Below, piece after piece: positions 17,152 through 25,990 of a stretch of 64,000 nucleotides of DNA. Under the pieces are notes generated by a model. That model ran no database searches. It had not been told where the DNA came from and was given only the letters and a program-made list of their open reading frames with translations. The position numbers and the translations under genes were made by a program. The stretch lies in the NCBI RefSeq assembly GCF_000282135.1, contig NZ_AKJW01000118.1, forward strand, positions 1-64,000, in the 5' to 3' direction. Source of the DNA: Herbaspirillum sp. CF444. GTDB lineage: Bacteria > Pseudomonadota > Gammaproteobacteria > Burkholderiales > Burkholderiaceae_D. The first letter of the stretch is position 1, and each line of letters begins with the position of its first letter.

Positions 17152-18048
17152 ATGGCGGATCTCAACGACATTGCGATATTTGTGAAGGTGGCTCAGTTCG
17201 AGAGCTTCAGCCGGGCGGCGCATGCGCTGGGCATGCCGGTGTCGACGGTCAGCCGTCGCGTCTCGGAGCTGGAGCAGCAACTGGGCGTCACCCTGCTGCA
17301 GCGGACCACGCGCAAGCTGACGCTGACGGTGCAGGGACTGGATTACTTCCATCAATGCCAGGAGCCGCTGAACATCCTCGCCGACGCCGAGCGCGTACTG
17401 ACGCAGACGCAGAAGAAGCCGGAGGGCATCCTGCGCGTCACCGTTCCCGTGGTGTTGCGGGAACAGGCGTTTCTCAATTTCGTGTCGGACTTCCTGAAGA
17501 ACTATCCGCGCATCAGGATCGATCTGTTCATCACGAATGAATTCATCAATTTCGTCGAACGGAACGTCGACGTGGGGATACGCTTCGGCGACCTGGAAGA
17601 TTCAAGCCTGATTGCCAAAAAACTGGGGGCGAACGTGCGCTATCTGGTGGCGACGCCGTCCTATCTGGAGGGACGCCCGCTTCCTGCAAGGCCGGAAGAC
17701 CTGCGCGCGCATCAGTGCGTGCTGATGAACGGGAAAAATGTGGAAGCCAGGTGGGACCTGGTCAACGGCAAGAAGCAAGTGTCGGTCGAGGTCTCCGGCG
17801 CGATCTCCAGCCGCGACTTCAACAGCGTCAGCTATTTCACGCACAACGGCCACGGCATCGGTTTGCTGCCCTTCAATTACTGCAACGACATGCTGGCCGA
17901 TGGTCGCCTGCAGCGCGTCTTGCCGCAATGGAGTTCGCCGAAGATTCCGGTCCATGCACTGTATCCGACGCGCAAATTCCTGCCGGCCAGGCTGCGCGTG
18001 TTTCTCGAGGCGCTGGAGGCGTGGGACAGTCCGTTCTGGAACAAATGA
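17152..18048 (+). CDS. LysR-family transcriptional regulator
   Basis: A 298-residue regulator with an N-terminal winged HTH (4-62; DIAIFVKVAQFESFSRAAHALGMPVSTVSRRVSELEQQLGVTLLQRTTRKLTLT) and a C-terminal substrate-binding-like domain (about 90-295). The ATG at 17152 gives the standard family N-terminus; an upstream ATG (17098) would run through the palindromes. It is divergent from the SDR-RidA-MFS operon and is expected to control it. The inducer is unknown. Confidence 0.92.
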   Translation: MADLNDIAIFVKVAQFESFSRAAHALGMPVSTVSRRVSELEQQLGVTLLQRTTRKLTLTVQGLDYFHQCQEPLNILADAERVLTQTQKKPEGILRVTVPVVLREQAFLNFVSDFLKNYPRIRIDLFITNEFINFVERNVDVGIRFGDLEDSSLIAKKLGANVRYLVATPSYLEGRPLPARPEDLRAHQCVLMNGKNVEARWDLVNGKKQVSVEVSGAISSRDFNSVSYFTHNGHGIGLLPFNYCNDMLADGRLQRVLPQWSSPKIPVHALYPTRKFLPARLRVFLEALEAWDSPFWNK

Positions 18049-18072
18049 GAGCCCGACGGTGGAGCGAAAGCC

Positions 18073-18987
18073 TCAGGATTGGCGGGTTTTCCAGTTCAGC
18101 CGCGCGAACAGCGACGCGCCGAACAGATTGACGATCAGGCCCACCATCAGCAAGGCTGCGCCGACGAAATGGATCGTCTGCAGCGCTTCGCCAAAGGCCA
18201 GCCAGCCGGTCGTCAAACCCACCAGCGGCACCAGCAGCGTAAACGGCGCCACCCGATTGACCGAGTAGCGCGCAATCAGGAAATTCCACACCGCATAGCC
18301 GAACAGCGTCGACGCCCACGCTATATACGCCACGGCGGCGATCGACTGCAAGCTCATGTGCTGCAGCGCCGAGCCGATGGCGGCGGGTCCTTCCATCACC
18401 CACGACAAGGCGAACATCGGCAGCGGCGGCACCAGGCTGGCCCACACCACGAAGGCCAGCTGATTCATCGGACCGTAACGTCCCACCGCGCGACTGACGA
18501 TATTGCCGCATGCCCACATGGCGGCCGCGGCAATCGTCAGCAGGAAACCGAGCAAAGGCATGGACGCGCCGTGGGCGCTGCCGATCAGCGTCAGACCACC
18601 GGCCGCGAGCAACAGTCCCGCCAACTGATTGGCGCGCCATTTTTCGCGCAGCCACAGCACGGTGAGCAGGAGCGTGAAAAAGGATTGCGACTGCAGCACC
18701 AGCGACGCCAGTCCCGACGGCATGCCGACATGAATCGCGCTGAACAGGAAGGCGAATTGTCCGACCGAGATGGTCAATCCGAACGCCAGATAAAGACGCA
18801 GCGGCACCTTGGGCGGACGCAGGAACAGCAATGCCGGAAACGCCGCCAGGATGAACCGCAGGCTGCCCAGCAGCATCGGCGGCACACCCGCCAGGCCGAC
18901 CTTGATGATGGCGAAGTTGACGCCCCAGACCAGGATGACGAGCAGCACGAGCACCAGATGGGTGGAACGCATGGATTGAGCTTGCAT
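18073..18987 (-). CDS. EamA/DMT-family metabolite exporter
   Basis: A 304-residue inner-membrane protein with about ten hydrophobic helices arranged as two EamA repeats (about 8-140 and 155-290). It starts with LVLVLLVILVWGVNFAIIKVGLAG, the typical opening of O-acetylserine/amino-acid exporters such as EamA. Met6 (18972) is an alternative start because neither ATG has a strong ribosome site. It is convergent with the LysR gene. The substrate is unknown. Confidence 0.87.
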   Translation of the reverse strand: MQAQSMRSTHLVLVLLVILVWGVNFAIIKVGLAGVPPMLLGSLRFILAAFPALLFLRPPKVPLRLYLAFGLTISVGQFAFLFSAIHVGMPSGLASLVLQSQSFFTLLLTVLWLREKWRANQLAGLLLAAGGLTLIGSAHGASMPLLGFLLTIAAAAMWACGNIVSRAVGRYGPMNQLAFVVWASLVPPLPMFALSWVMEGPAAIGSALQHMSLQSIAAVAYIAWASTLFGYAVWNFLIARYSVNRVAPFTLLVPLVGLTTGWLAFGEALQTIHFVGAALLMVGLIVNLFGASLFARLNWKTRQS

Positions 18988-19146
18988 GGAGATCCGGAGA
19001 AATAGGAAGGACGAAGCGGCATTCTACAAAATACCGGGACATTCTGCCGCACCTGCAATAAGAACAGGCAAAGCGCCGGACGAAATACGCCTTGCCGGCA
19101 CGCTTGCGGGCAACAACGCATCTTGCAAATTGATTGCTGACAGGCC

Positions 19147-19941
19147 CTAGTTCCTCAACCGGTCGCAGCGCAGTCGATGCCGCTCGTCGGTCACCGCTTT
19201 CGCTGCCAGGTATACGCTCCCGGTGGCGGCCAGTCCGCTGCCGCCGGCGAGGATGAACATCAGCAGGATCTGGTACTTCGCCGCATCGACCGCATCGACG
19301 CCGGCCAGGATCTGGCCCGACATGATGCCCGGCAAGGTAATGATGCCGGCCGCCGACATCTGGTTGATCACGGGAATCAGGCCGCTGCGGATGGCGTTGC
19401 GCATGTAGGGGGCGAGCGCTTCGTAGCGGGTGGCGCCGAGTGCGAGGCGGCCTTCGACGATGTTGCGCGAAGCGGTGACGCCGCCGAAGAAAATATCCAG
19501 CCCCAGGCTCGCCGAATTGAGCACGCTGCCGAGCACGATGCCCATCAGCGGTACGGCGTAATGAGCATCGTACCAGGGCGAGGGACGAATCGCCGTCAGC
19601 AGCGCCAGCAGCACCGTGGCGATCGACGTCGCGCTCACCATGGCGGTACTGATGCCGTAGCTCTGCCAACCCTTCAGACGCCATTTCGGCCGCACCGTGA
19701 CTTCTCTTGCCGCGGCCAGGATCATGGCGACGATCACCAGCGTCGTCAGCAACGGCGACTTCGATTCCAGCACGTAGCGCAGCAACAGGCCGACCAGCAG
19801 CAATTGCACCACCATGCGCGCGGCGGCCAGCAGCACGGGCTTGTGCAGGCGCAAGCCGAGCGAGACGGAAATCGCGGCATTGATGATCACCAGCACCGAC
19901 GCGATGGCGAGGTCGGCTGCGGAAATGGGCTGCAGGGTCAT
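19147..19941 (-). CDS. FetB/YbbM-like ABC permease (UPF0014)
   Basis: A 264-residue membrane protein of the FetB family, close to the usual 259 residues. Typical features are ASVLVIINAAISVSLGLRLHKPVLLAAARMVVQLLLVGLLLRYVLE, then MGIVLGSVLNSASLGLD and the cytoplasmic loop EGRLALGATRYEALAPYMRNAIRSGLIPVINQMSAAGIITLPGIMSGQILAG. E. coli FetAB is a putative iron exporter linked to peroxide resistance. The start lies in the stop of the ATPase gene (ATGA) after AAGGAGG. It is the last gene of the run that begins with the PLP decarboxylase/ATP-grasp fusion. Confidence 0.88.
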   Translation of the reverse strand: MTLQPISAADLAIASVLVIINAAISVSLGLRLHKPVLLAAARMVVQLLLVGLLLRYVLESKSPLLTTLVIVAMILAAAREVTVRPKWRLKGWQSYGISTAMVSATSIATVLLALLTAIRPSPWYDAHYAVPLMGIVLGSVLNSASLGLDIFFGGVTASRNIVEGRLALGATRYEALAPYMRNAIRSGLIPVINQMSAAGIITLPGIMSGQILAGVDAVDAAKYQILLMFILAGGSGLAATGSVYLAAKAVTDERHRLRCDRLRN

Positions 19942-20576
19942 GGCGCCTCCTTGCGGGCGATGTGCAGTCTGTCGTCGGCCAGGCGCCCGGCCTGTTCCGC
20001 CGAATGGGTCACCAGAACCAGCGCCAGCCCGGCTTGCAGCCGCGACTTGAGCACGGCTTCCACTGCCGCCGTGTTGCTCTCGTCGAGCGCGCCCGTGGGT
20101 TCGTCCAGCAGCAGCACCGCCGGCTTGACGAGCAGCGAACGGATCAACGCCATGCGCTGGCGCTCGCCGGTGGACAGCCGCGACACCTCGGCGTCGAGCA
20201 TATCCGCCGGCAGATTCAGCTGCGCCAGCAAGGCGCTCGCATCGGTCAGCTGCGCTTGCTGGAAATGGTCTTTGACATGGATCTCCCACCAGGCCGGCTC
20301 GGCTGACTGATACACCACCTGGCGACGCCAGTCGGGTGCAAAGATCTGCGAACGCGGCACGCCATGCAAACTGATCTCGCCTGCGTTTTCATCGAGGTCG
20401 GCAATCATGCGCAACAACTGGCTTTTGCCGGCGCCCGAAGGACCGCTGACGACCAGGCAGCGGCCGCGCGCGAGCGTGAAGGAATACGGACCGGCGCGCA
20501 CCGAATGCAGGTCGACCGCTTTGAGCACCTCGGTCTGCGCGGCAGCAGTTTGAATGGATGACGGATTCATGTTCAT
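19938..20576 (-). CDS. FetA/YbbL-like ABC transporter ATPase
   Basis: A 212-residue ATP-binding subunit. Walker A is GPSGAGKS (45-52), the Q-loop region is YQSAEPAWWEIHVKDHF, the signature is LSTGERQ (134-140) and Walker B is VLLLDEP (154-160), followed by the switch His in LVTHSAEQ. It partners the overlapping FetB-like permease. It starts 72 bases after the PLP-enzyme gene in the same direction, so co-transcription with the biosynthetic-looking genes is likely but unproven. Confidence 0.9.
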   Translation of the reverse strand: MNMNPSSIQTAAAQTEVLKAVDLHSVRAGPYSFTLARGRCLVVSGPSGAGKSQLLRMIADLDENAGEISLHGVPRSQIFAPDWRRQVVYQSAEPAWWEIHVKDHFQQAQLTDASALLAQLNLPADMLDAEVSRLSTGERQRMALIRSLLVKPAVLLLDEPTGALDESNTAAVEAVLKSRLQAGLALVLVTHSAEQAGRLADDRLHIARKEAP

Positions 20577-20648
20577 GGATGAAGAAAAATTCCGGCCTGG
20601 CGATAGCTGGGGTGAATCCGTTTCTGCTGCCCGATAAATGCCGGCAGC

Positions 20649-22139
20649 TTACAACCGGTCCATGGTCGCCGCCACTGCCGTCAGGCAAGCCAGCGCCTGT
20701 TCGATCAGCGCGCTCACGCCGGCCTCGCCGCCGCGATAGGCGTTGACGATCAGCGGCGCGCTCAGGCACAGACGCAAGGCCCATGCCGGAGACGATCCGG
20801 GGCCGCCGCATTGCACCGGCTGGCCCAGCAGATACCTGCGCCCGTCGGCCTGTACCGTGTTTTGCAAAGTCCGGTACAGGCGCTCCACTTCGCTGCGCTC
20901 CAGCATCTTGCGATCCGGAGCCGGTCTACAGGGAATGAAGGCGTGGATGGTGAGCGGTTTCTTCGCTGCCGATGCTGCGGCGCTGTTGTCCAGCGCCTGA
21001 AAATGCGGATCCGACGACAGCCTGTTTTGCACGGCCGCCGCACATGCCGATACGATGCGCCGGACATCATTCGCCGGCACTTGCAGGAAGTTCTGCATCT
21101 CTTGCAGCGCCGCCTCCCAACGCAGCAGCAAACCCATGTTGGGAACACGCGTGAGTTCGTCCCTGCCCGGCCAATGCGCCGGCCACTCTGCGCTGCGGGA
21201 ATAGCTGCGCAACAAGGCCGGCATGGTCCGCGCCCGCAGCTCTTGCCCCAGCGTTGACGGAATCAGCAAGGCGCCGCAAAACGAAGGCGCCGCGAAAAAC
21301 TTGGAGCCGGTGACGGCGACCATGCAGCCGAGTTGCAGATACGCGTGCAACGCCGCGCCGTCGAGGCGGAACTGGCAGGCGTCGACCAGCACCGTCAGTT
21401 GCCGGCCCCAGCGATTTTTCAATCGGGCGAGTGCTTCCATGCCCGGTGCCGCGAGACCGGTTTTCGATACGTCCACCGCGACCAGCAGGGCCGGCAAACC
21501 CTGTTCCAGCACATGCTCGGCCGCACGCTCGAAATCGGCATCGACTTCCGCACCGGGACGGGCAGTGCCGTCGGCTGCGCGCAGATCGATGTGGATCAAG
21601 GACGTGCCGGCGGCGGCCGCGGACTCAGGCGCAGGCGGGACATCGCCGGTGGCGGTGCGGGAAGAAAACGCTTGGCCGCACAATGCCGCGGCAACGCCGC
21701 TGCCGCTCTCTTCGCACTGGATCATGATGGCGTGCAGCGGTGCCTCATGCAGCGTTTGCGCGAGACTCGCCGCGATCAGATGCGCGTCCGTGCCGGAGGC
21801 GGAGAAGATCATCTCCGTCGTCGCTGTCGATAAATCCCACAGCGAGAGAAAACGCGCGCGCAGTTGCCGCAGCTCCTGCGCGTACACCTGTTCGGACGAA
21901 GATGCGGAGACCGCTTCCTCCAGGCGGCGCTGGAGCGACTCCAGCGCGCCGAAGGTGGAGGCGGATACGTGCGATGCCGTCGACGAACTGAAATCGATAC
22001 AGTCCGCGACCGGATAGGGACGGCATCCGTATTTATTGAAGGCCTCGCCGTCGAGCAGACGGATTCTGTCGTCGCCGCCCTGCAACAGCAGGGCGGAGGC
22101 AGGCGACAGCTTACCCGGCTTGGCTGGGAGTGCTGGCAT
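20649..22139 (-). CDS. Fold-type-I PLP-dependent enzyme, uncharacterised
   Basis: A 496-residue protein. The layout of a fold-type-I PLP enzyme can be read: a cofactor phosphate-loop-like SASGTDAHLIAASLAQ (113-128), the ring-binding Asp253 in LTVLVDACQFRLDG, and the Schiff-base Lys280 in VAVTGSKFFAAP. The DACQ and TGSK pattern is closest to class V aminotransferase/kynureninase-like proteins. The first 30 residues and the Ala-rich segment 165-180 look divergent. The ATG at 22139 overlaps the end of the decarboxylase/ATP-grasp gene by 29 bases, so the two are coupled. The reaction is unknown; lyase, desulfurase or aminotransferase are all possible. Confidence 0.75.
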   Translation of the reverse strand: MPALPAKPGKLSPASALLLQGGDDRIRLLDGEAFNKYGCRPYPVADCIDFSSSTASHVSASTFGALESLQRRLEEAVSASSSEQVYAQELRQLRARFLSLWDLSTATTEMIFSASGTDAHLIAASLAQTLHEAPLHAIMIQCEESGSGVAAALCGQAFSSRTATGDVPPAPESAAAAGTSLIHIDLRAADGTARPGAEVDADFERAAEHVLEQGLPALLVAVDVSKTGLAAPGMEALARLKNRWGRQLTVLVDACQFRLDGAALHAYLQLGCMVAVTGSKFFAAPSFCGALLIPSTLGQELRARTMPALLRSYSRSAEWPAHWPGRDELTRVPNMGLLLRWEAALQEMQNFLQVPANDVRRIVSACAAAVQNRLSSDPHFQALDNSAAASAAKKPLTIHAFIPCRPAPDRKMLERSEVERLYRTLQNTVQADGRRYLLGQPVQCGGPGSSPAWALRLCLSAPLIVNAYRGGEAGVSALIEQALACLTAVAATMDRL

Positions 22140-24873
22140 CGGCGTTACCGGATTGTCTGGCTTTGGCTTTGTGCAGCATGCTCTGGAAAGCAGCGAACAC
22201 ATTGCGCATGTTGTCCTGCTTGTAGGGGAACATGTCCACCGGATCCATCGCGTGCACGATCATGCCTGTGTCGACTTCAAAAATCAGCAGGCGGCCGTCC
22301 TTGGTTTCGGCGCAGTCGAGGCCGTAATAATCCAGCGGAAAGCTGCGGTTCAGCACGTCGAATGCAGCCTGATGGCGTTCGGCAAAGTCCTGATCAAAGT
22401 TGCGCATGACGGCGGCTTCTTCATCGCGCTTGAAGCTGTTCTCGCCGGTCATGTTGGCGTTGAGGTAGTGCACCATCCAGTTTTCCGAGATGGCCATGTG
22501 GCACAGGAAAGGACGACCTTCGATCAGCACGATGCGGTATTTGCGGAACAAGCCGTCGGCGCTGCTGTAATCGACGAAGCGCGAAATGAAGAATTCATCG
22601 CTGTCGTGCGTTTCCAGATAGGCCGCGATGTCGGCAGGCGCGAGCAGCTTTTCCAGGCCCTTGCCGGCGTGCGAACCGATAGGGCGAATGATCAGCGGGA
22701 ACTCGCCGTCCGACAGGAAGCTCGTCAATGCGGCGGCGCCGTTCTGCAATTCTTCCAGGTCGTAGCGATCGACGCGCGCGGTCAGCGGTATCGACAGCTC
22801 GGGCTTGTCTTGCAGCAGTTCTCCGACGCGATCGCGGGACAGGTCCAGCGAGGGACGCGGATGATTGAGCAGCGGCGTGTTCCAGCCGTCCACGGCTTCG
22901 CACAATTCTTCCAGCAGGTCGCGCGTCATGTCGGATTCGCCGACCGCCACGAACAGCACGTCGTGCGGCGGCAATTCGGTCGGCAGGTCGCCGTAGGGCT
23001 TGACGTACAAGACGTCGAGCGCCACGTCGGAACCGGTGAGCATGAACTCCAGCGGCGTATTGGCCATGAAGTCCCCGGTCACCATCAGCGCCAGCAGACG
23101 CAAACCGGGCTTGCCGCCGGCAGCGGTGGGCAGATGGTAGAGCTGCTGCATCTGGATGGCGTCGAGCTGCGTCGCCGCGGCAACTTCGTCATTGCCGCGG
23201 ATGTACAGAATCGTCGACAGATCCATCATGGCCTTGTGATCGTCCGGCGCCGATTGCAGGTGCTGGATCAGCGTATTGCCGATCGGTCCCAGATCGACGT
23301 CGAAATAGGCGGCGGTCAGCAGCTTCGCCAAGCCGATCAGGTAGGGAGAATCCGGATCGAACCGGGGCGTGAGGTCCTGCAAAGATGGCTGGATGTTCTG
23401 GCTCATGGTGTGCGCAGCGAGGAGGTCACGGCTCAGGCGCGCGATGGCGTCGAGCAGTTTATCCATGTCTGCGGTGATGCTCCGGTGGTTGAAGAGGGCG
23501 GCGCGGATGACGAGACGGCCGTTGACTTTGGTGGACGACGGCGCGGCGACGCCGGATTCCTGGATGGCGATCAGCAGTTCACGGTTGACCGCGTCAAGCG
23601 CCGCATCGGACATCTGCGCGGTGCCGCGCAGGCGGAAGCAGACGATGTTCAGGTTGACCGGCGCCATCATCTCCAGCGTCGGGTCGGCCTTGATGCGTTG
23701 TTCCAGATAGCGCGCCAGCCCGCAGCTGTGGTCGATCACCTGCGCCAGTCTGGCGGCGCCGTAGACCTTGAAGGTGAACCAGGTCTTGAGCGCGCGGAAG
23801 CTGCGCGACAGATCGGGTCCGAGGTCGCACGGCCAGGGCGAGCCGGCGGCGATGCCGCGCGTGTCGCGTGCCAGATAGGTCTTTTGCTCGTCGTCGAAGG
23901 TGCTGAGGTGCAGTTCGCCGTCGCGCGCCAACAGGAAACCGGCGTCGTAAGGCACCTGCAGCCACTTGTGGAAATCCATGGCGATGGTGTCGGCCTGTGC
24001 TATGCCTTTTAGCTTCTTGCCGTGCGTGGGCGACAGCATGGCCATCGCACCGAATGCGCCGTCGACGTGGAAATGCAGTTGCTCGCGCCGCGCCAGCGCG
24101 GCGATGGCTTCGAGGTCATCGATGGCGCCGATGTCGACCGACCCCGCCGTGCCGACCACCAGGAAAGGCTGCATGCCGGCGGCGCGGTCGGCGGCGATGG
24201 CTTGCTCCAGCGCCGCGAGGTCCATGGCGCCGTCGGCCTGGATGGGAATCTTGCGCAGGTGCTTGCGGCCGAGGCCGGCAATGTCCATCGCCTGTTCGAT
24301 GCACGCGTGGGCGGCGATCGAGGTGTAGGCGACCACGTTGCTGCCGGTCTGCGTGCCGTCGTCGCGGACTTCGACACCGAAGGCGCGGCGCCGCGCGATC
24401 AGCACGCCGATCAGGTTGGCGGCCGAGGTGCCGGTGACGAACAAGCCGCTGGCGCCGTCGGGAAAGGAAAACAGCTCGCGCATCCAGCGCACGATCTGGC
24501 GTTCGACCTCCACGGGAATCTGATTGCGGCCGCCGAGATTGGCGTTCAGGCCGGCGGCCAGCATCTCGGCCAGCATGCCGACCGGCGTGCCGCCGCCGTG
24601 GACCCAGCCCATGAAACCGGGATGGGCGTTGCCGACGGCATAGGGAAGAATGTCTTGCATGAAGACCTGATGAACGCTGTCGAGCGAACTGCCCTGCATG
24701 GGCAGGCGTTCGCTGAAACCCTGGCGCACGGCATCCGGAATCGGTTGCCATACCGGGCCCTCGCTGACGTTTTCAAGGTAGTCGAACATGTCGTCCAGCA
24801 TTTTATGTCCCTGCTGCCGGAGATCGCTCCAGTCCGCTGGGTCCAATGAGGAGATCGACTCCGGTACCGCCAT
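22111..24873 (-). CDS. Fusion: group II PLP decarboxylase + ATP-grasp ligase (920 aa)
   Basis: The N-terminal half (about 10-485) is a group II amino-acid decarboxylase (aromatic amino acid/glutamate type). It shows HPGFMGWVHGGGTPVGMLAEML, SGLFVTGTSAANLIG, the cofactor Asp271 in HVDGAFG and the PLP-lysine Lys303 in MDFHKWLQVPYD. The C-terminal half (about 490-905) begins MSQNIQPSLQ with a helical TPR-like region. It then has NTPLEFMLTGSDVALDVLYV and an ATP-grasp fold: FPLIIRPIGSHAGKGLEK (725-742), LFRKYRIVLIEGRPFLCHMAIS (775-796) and the metal-binding LDYYGLDCAETKDGRLLIFEVD (847-868). All key residues for both activities seem present. It would decarboxylate an amino acid and join the amine (or another nucleophile) to a carboxylate using ATP. 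The start at 24873 follows GGGAGG; 24906 is a weaker alternative. Confidence 0.85.
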   Translation of the reverse strand: MAVPESISSLDPADWSDLRQQGHKMLDDMFDYLENVSEGPVWQPIPDAVRQGFSERLPMQGSSLDSVHQVFMQDILPYAVGNAHPGFMGWVHGGGTPVGMLAEMLAAGLNANLGGRNQIPVEVERQIVRWMRELFSFPDGASGLFVTGTSAANLIGVLIARRRAFGVEVRDDGTQTGSNVVAYTSIAAHACIEQAMDIAGLGRKHLRKIPIQADGAMDLAALEQAIAADRAAGMQPFLVVGTAGSVDIGAIDDLEAIAALARREQLHFHVDGAFGAMAMLSPTHGKKLKGIAQADTIAMDFHKWLQVPYDAGFLLARDGELHLSTFDDEQKTYLARDTRGIAAGSPWPCDLGPDLSRSFRALKTWFTFKVYGAARLAQVIDHSCGLARYLEQRIKADPTLEMMAPVNLNIVCFRLRGTAQMSDAALDAVNRELLIAIQESGVAAPSSTKVNGRLVIRAALFNHRSITADMDKLLDAIARLSRDLLAAHTMSQNIQPSLQDLTPRFDPDSPYLIGLAKLLTAAYFDVDLGPIGNTLIQHLQSAPDDHKAMMDLSTILYIRGNDEVAAATQLDAIQMQQLYHLPTAAGGKPGLRLLALMVTGDFMANTPLEFMLTGSDVALDVLYVKPYGDLPTELPPHDVLFVAVGESDMTRDLLEELCEAVDGWNTPLLNHPRPSLDLSRDRVGELLQDKPELSIPLTARVDRYDLEELQNGAAALTSFLSDGEFPLIIRPIGSHAGKGLEKLLAPADIAAYLETHDSDEFFISRFVDYSSADGLFRKYRIVLIEGRPFLCHMAISENWMVHYLNANMTGENSFKRDEEAAVMRNFDQDFAERHQAAFDVLNRSFPLDYYGLDCAETKDGRLLIFEVDTGMIVHAMDPVDMFPYKQDNMRNVFAAFQSMLHKAKARQSGNADASTPSQAG

Positions 24874-25327
24874 AAGCCCTCCCTGGCCTTGTTGCATGCG
24901 CTGCACTGATGTGCTGATCGATCCCGGTCAACGAGAGTCCGACAAACGCCGTCGAGACCGACATCACAGAGAGATAAATAATATCATGCCGGCAAGACGG
25001 AAACGCTCGTACATGAAGAGCGACGACAGGAAAACCAGCACTGCGGCTGCAGCAAAGCTTAATTGACGAAAAGCCTGGACCTCGCTTTGCCTGTCCCGAA
25101 CTTTTCTGCTCCCGATTACATAAGTCATTTCCTCAGTCGCAGCTAAGTTTTCTCGCTTACCCTGCAAGCTCGAGACTGCGGAATCCGGCGTACGGACGTA
25201 TTTCCGGCAATACCCGCCGCATGGACAAGGGAAGCCGCCAGCGCTGTATAGTCGGCATGGCGTGCGGCCGAATGGCCGGGTTCGTCCGGCCATCGGACAT
25301 TTTTCGGGACAAGGAGCGAGGCGCATC
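24874..25327. other. 454-base divergent gap
   Basis: Lies between the decarboxylase/ATP-grasp cluster (minus) and the QseBC-like two-component operon (plus), so it must contain both promoters. Apart from the possible 54-residue ORF at 24964-25128, I see no gene. The part 24960-25160 is clearly AT-richer than the surroundings. Confidence 0.4.
24964..25128 (-). CDS. Possible small membrane protein (54 aa)
   Basis: The frame begins MTYVIGSRKVRDRQSEVQAFRQ and ends in a hydrophobic helix (SFAAAAVLVFLSSLFMYERFRLAGMILFISL), with a positive-inside charge pattern. GAGG lies very close to the ATG. It is on the same strand as the decarboxylase/ATP-grasp gene and ends 91 bases before it, so it could be a small first gene of that cluster. 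A competing plus-strand reading (24986-25066, 26 codons, after CACAGAGAG) covers the same bases. Called with low confidence. Confidence 0.3.
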   Translation of the reverse strand: MTYVIGSRKVRDRQSEVQAFRQLSFAAAAVLVFLSSLFMYERFRLAGMILFISL

Positions 25328-25990
25328 GTGAGAGTGCTTTTGGTGGAAGACGACAAGATGATTGCGCAAGCGATCGAACAGGCCCTCAGGGACGCGGCCT
25401 ATGCCGTCGACTGGGTGAATGACGGTCGCGCCGCGCAGACTGCCATCAAGGCCCAGGAATATGGCGTCGTCCTGCTCGATCTCGGCCTGCCGCATCTGGA
25501 CGGCTTTGAAGTGCTGCGCCACATTCGCCAGAGCGAGGTGCCGGTCCCGGTCCTGATCATCACCGCGCGCGATGCGCTGGAAGACCGCATCCGCGGACTC
25601 GACGGCGGCGCCGACGATTACGTCATCAAGCCGTTCGAAATGGGGGAATTGCTGGCGCGCATGCGCGCCGTCCTGCGCCGCAACGGCGGCAGCGGCAACC
25701 CCATCCTGACCAACGGCGCCATCAGCCTGATTCCTTCCACCCGCGAAATCACTTTCGAAGGCAATACGCTGCGTTTGTCGTCACGCGAGTTCGCCCTGAT
25801 GCAGTCGCTGCTGCTGCGTCCGGGTGCCATTCTGTCGCGCCGCGATCTGGAAGACCGGATCTACGGCTGGAACGAAGAAGTCGAAAGCAATGCCGTGGAA
25901 TATCTGATTCATTCCATACGCAAAAAACTGGGCAACCAGATCATCAAGAATGTCCGGGGACTGGGATGGATGGTTTCAAAAGAAAAATAA
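25328..25990 (+). CDS. OmpR-family response regulator, QseB/PmrA-like
   Basis: A 220-residue regulator that starts with GTG (MRVLLVEDDKMIAQAIEQAL), the standard N-terminus of the QseB group; GAGG lies upstream. The receiver has phospho-Asp51 in GVVLLDLGLPHLDG and Lys in YVIKPFEMGEL. The winged HTH (about 125-218) has the typical LSSREFALMQSLLLRPGAILSRRDLEDRIYGWNEEVESNAVEYLIHSIRKKLG. It overlaps the start of the cognate sensor kinase by 25 bases. Confidence 0.93.
   Translation: MRVLLVEDDKMIAQAIEQALRDAAYAVDWVNDGRAAQTAIKAQEYGVVLLDLGLPHLDGFEVLRHIRQSEVPVPVLIITARDALEDRIRGLDGGADDYVIKPFEMGELLARMRAVLRRNGGSGNPILTNGAISLIPSTREITFEGNTLRLSSREFALMQSLLLRPGAILSRRDLEDRIYGWNEEVESNAVEYLIHSIRKKLGNQIIKNVRGLGWMVSKEK

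Noticed and set aside
22036..24012. 658-codon plus-strand frame opposite the decarboxylase/ATP-grasp gene
   Set aside because: Composition (VDV, QRH and GRR repeats) and lack of motifs show it is the mirror of the minus-strand coding sequence.
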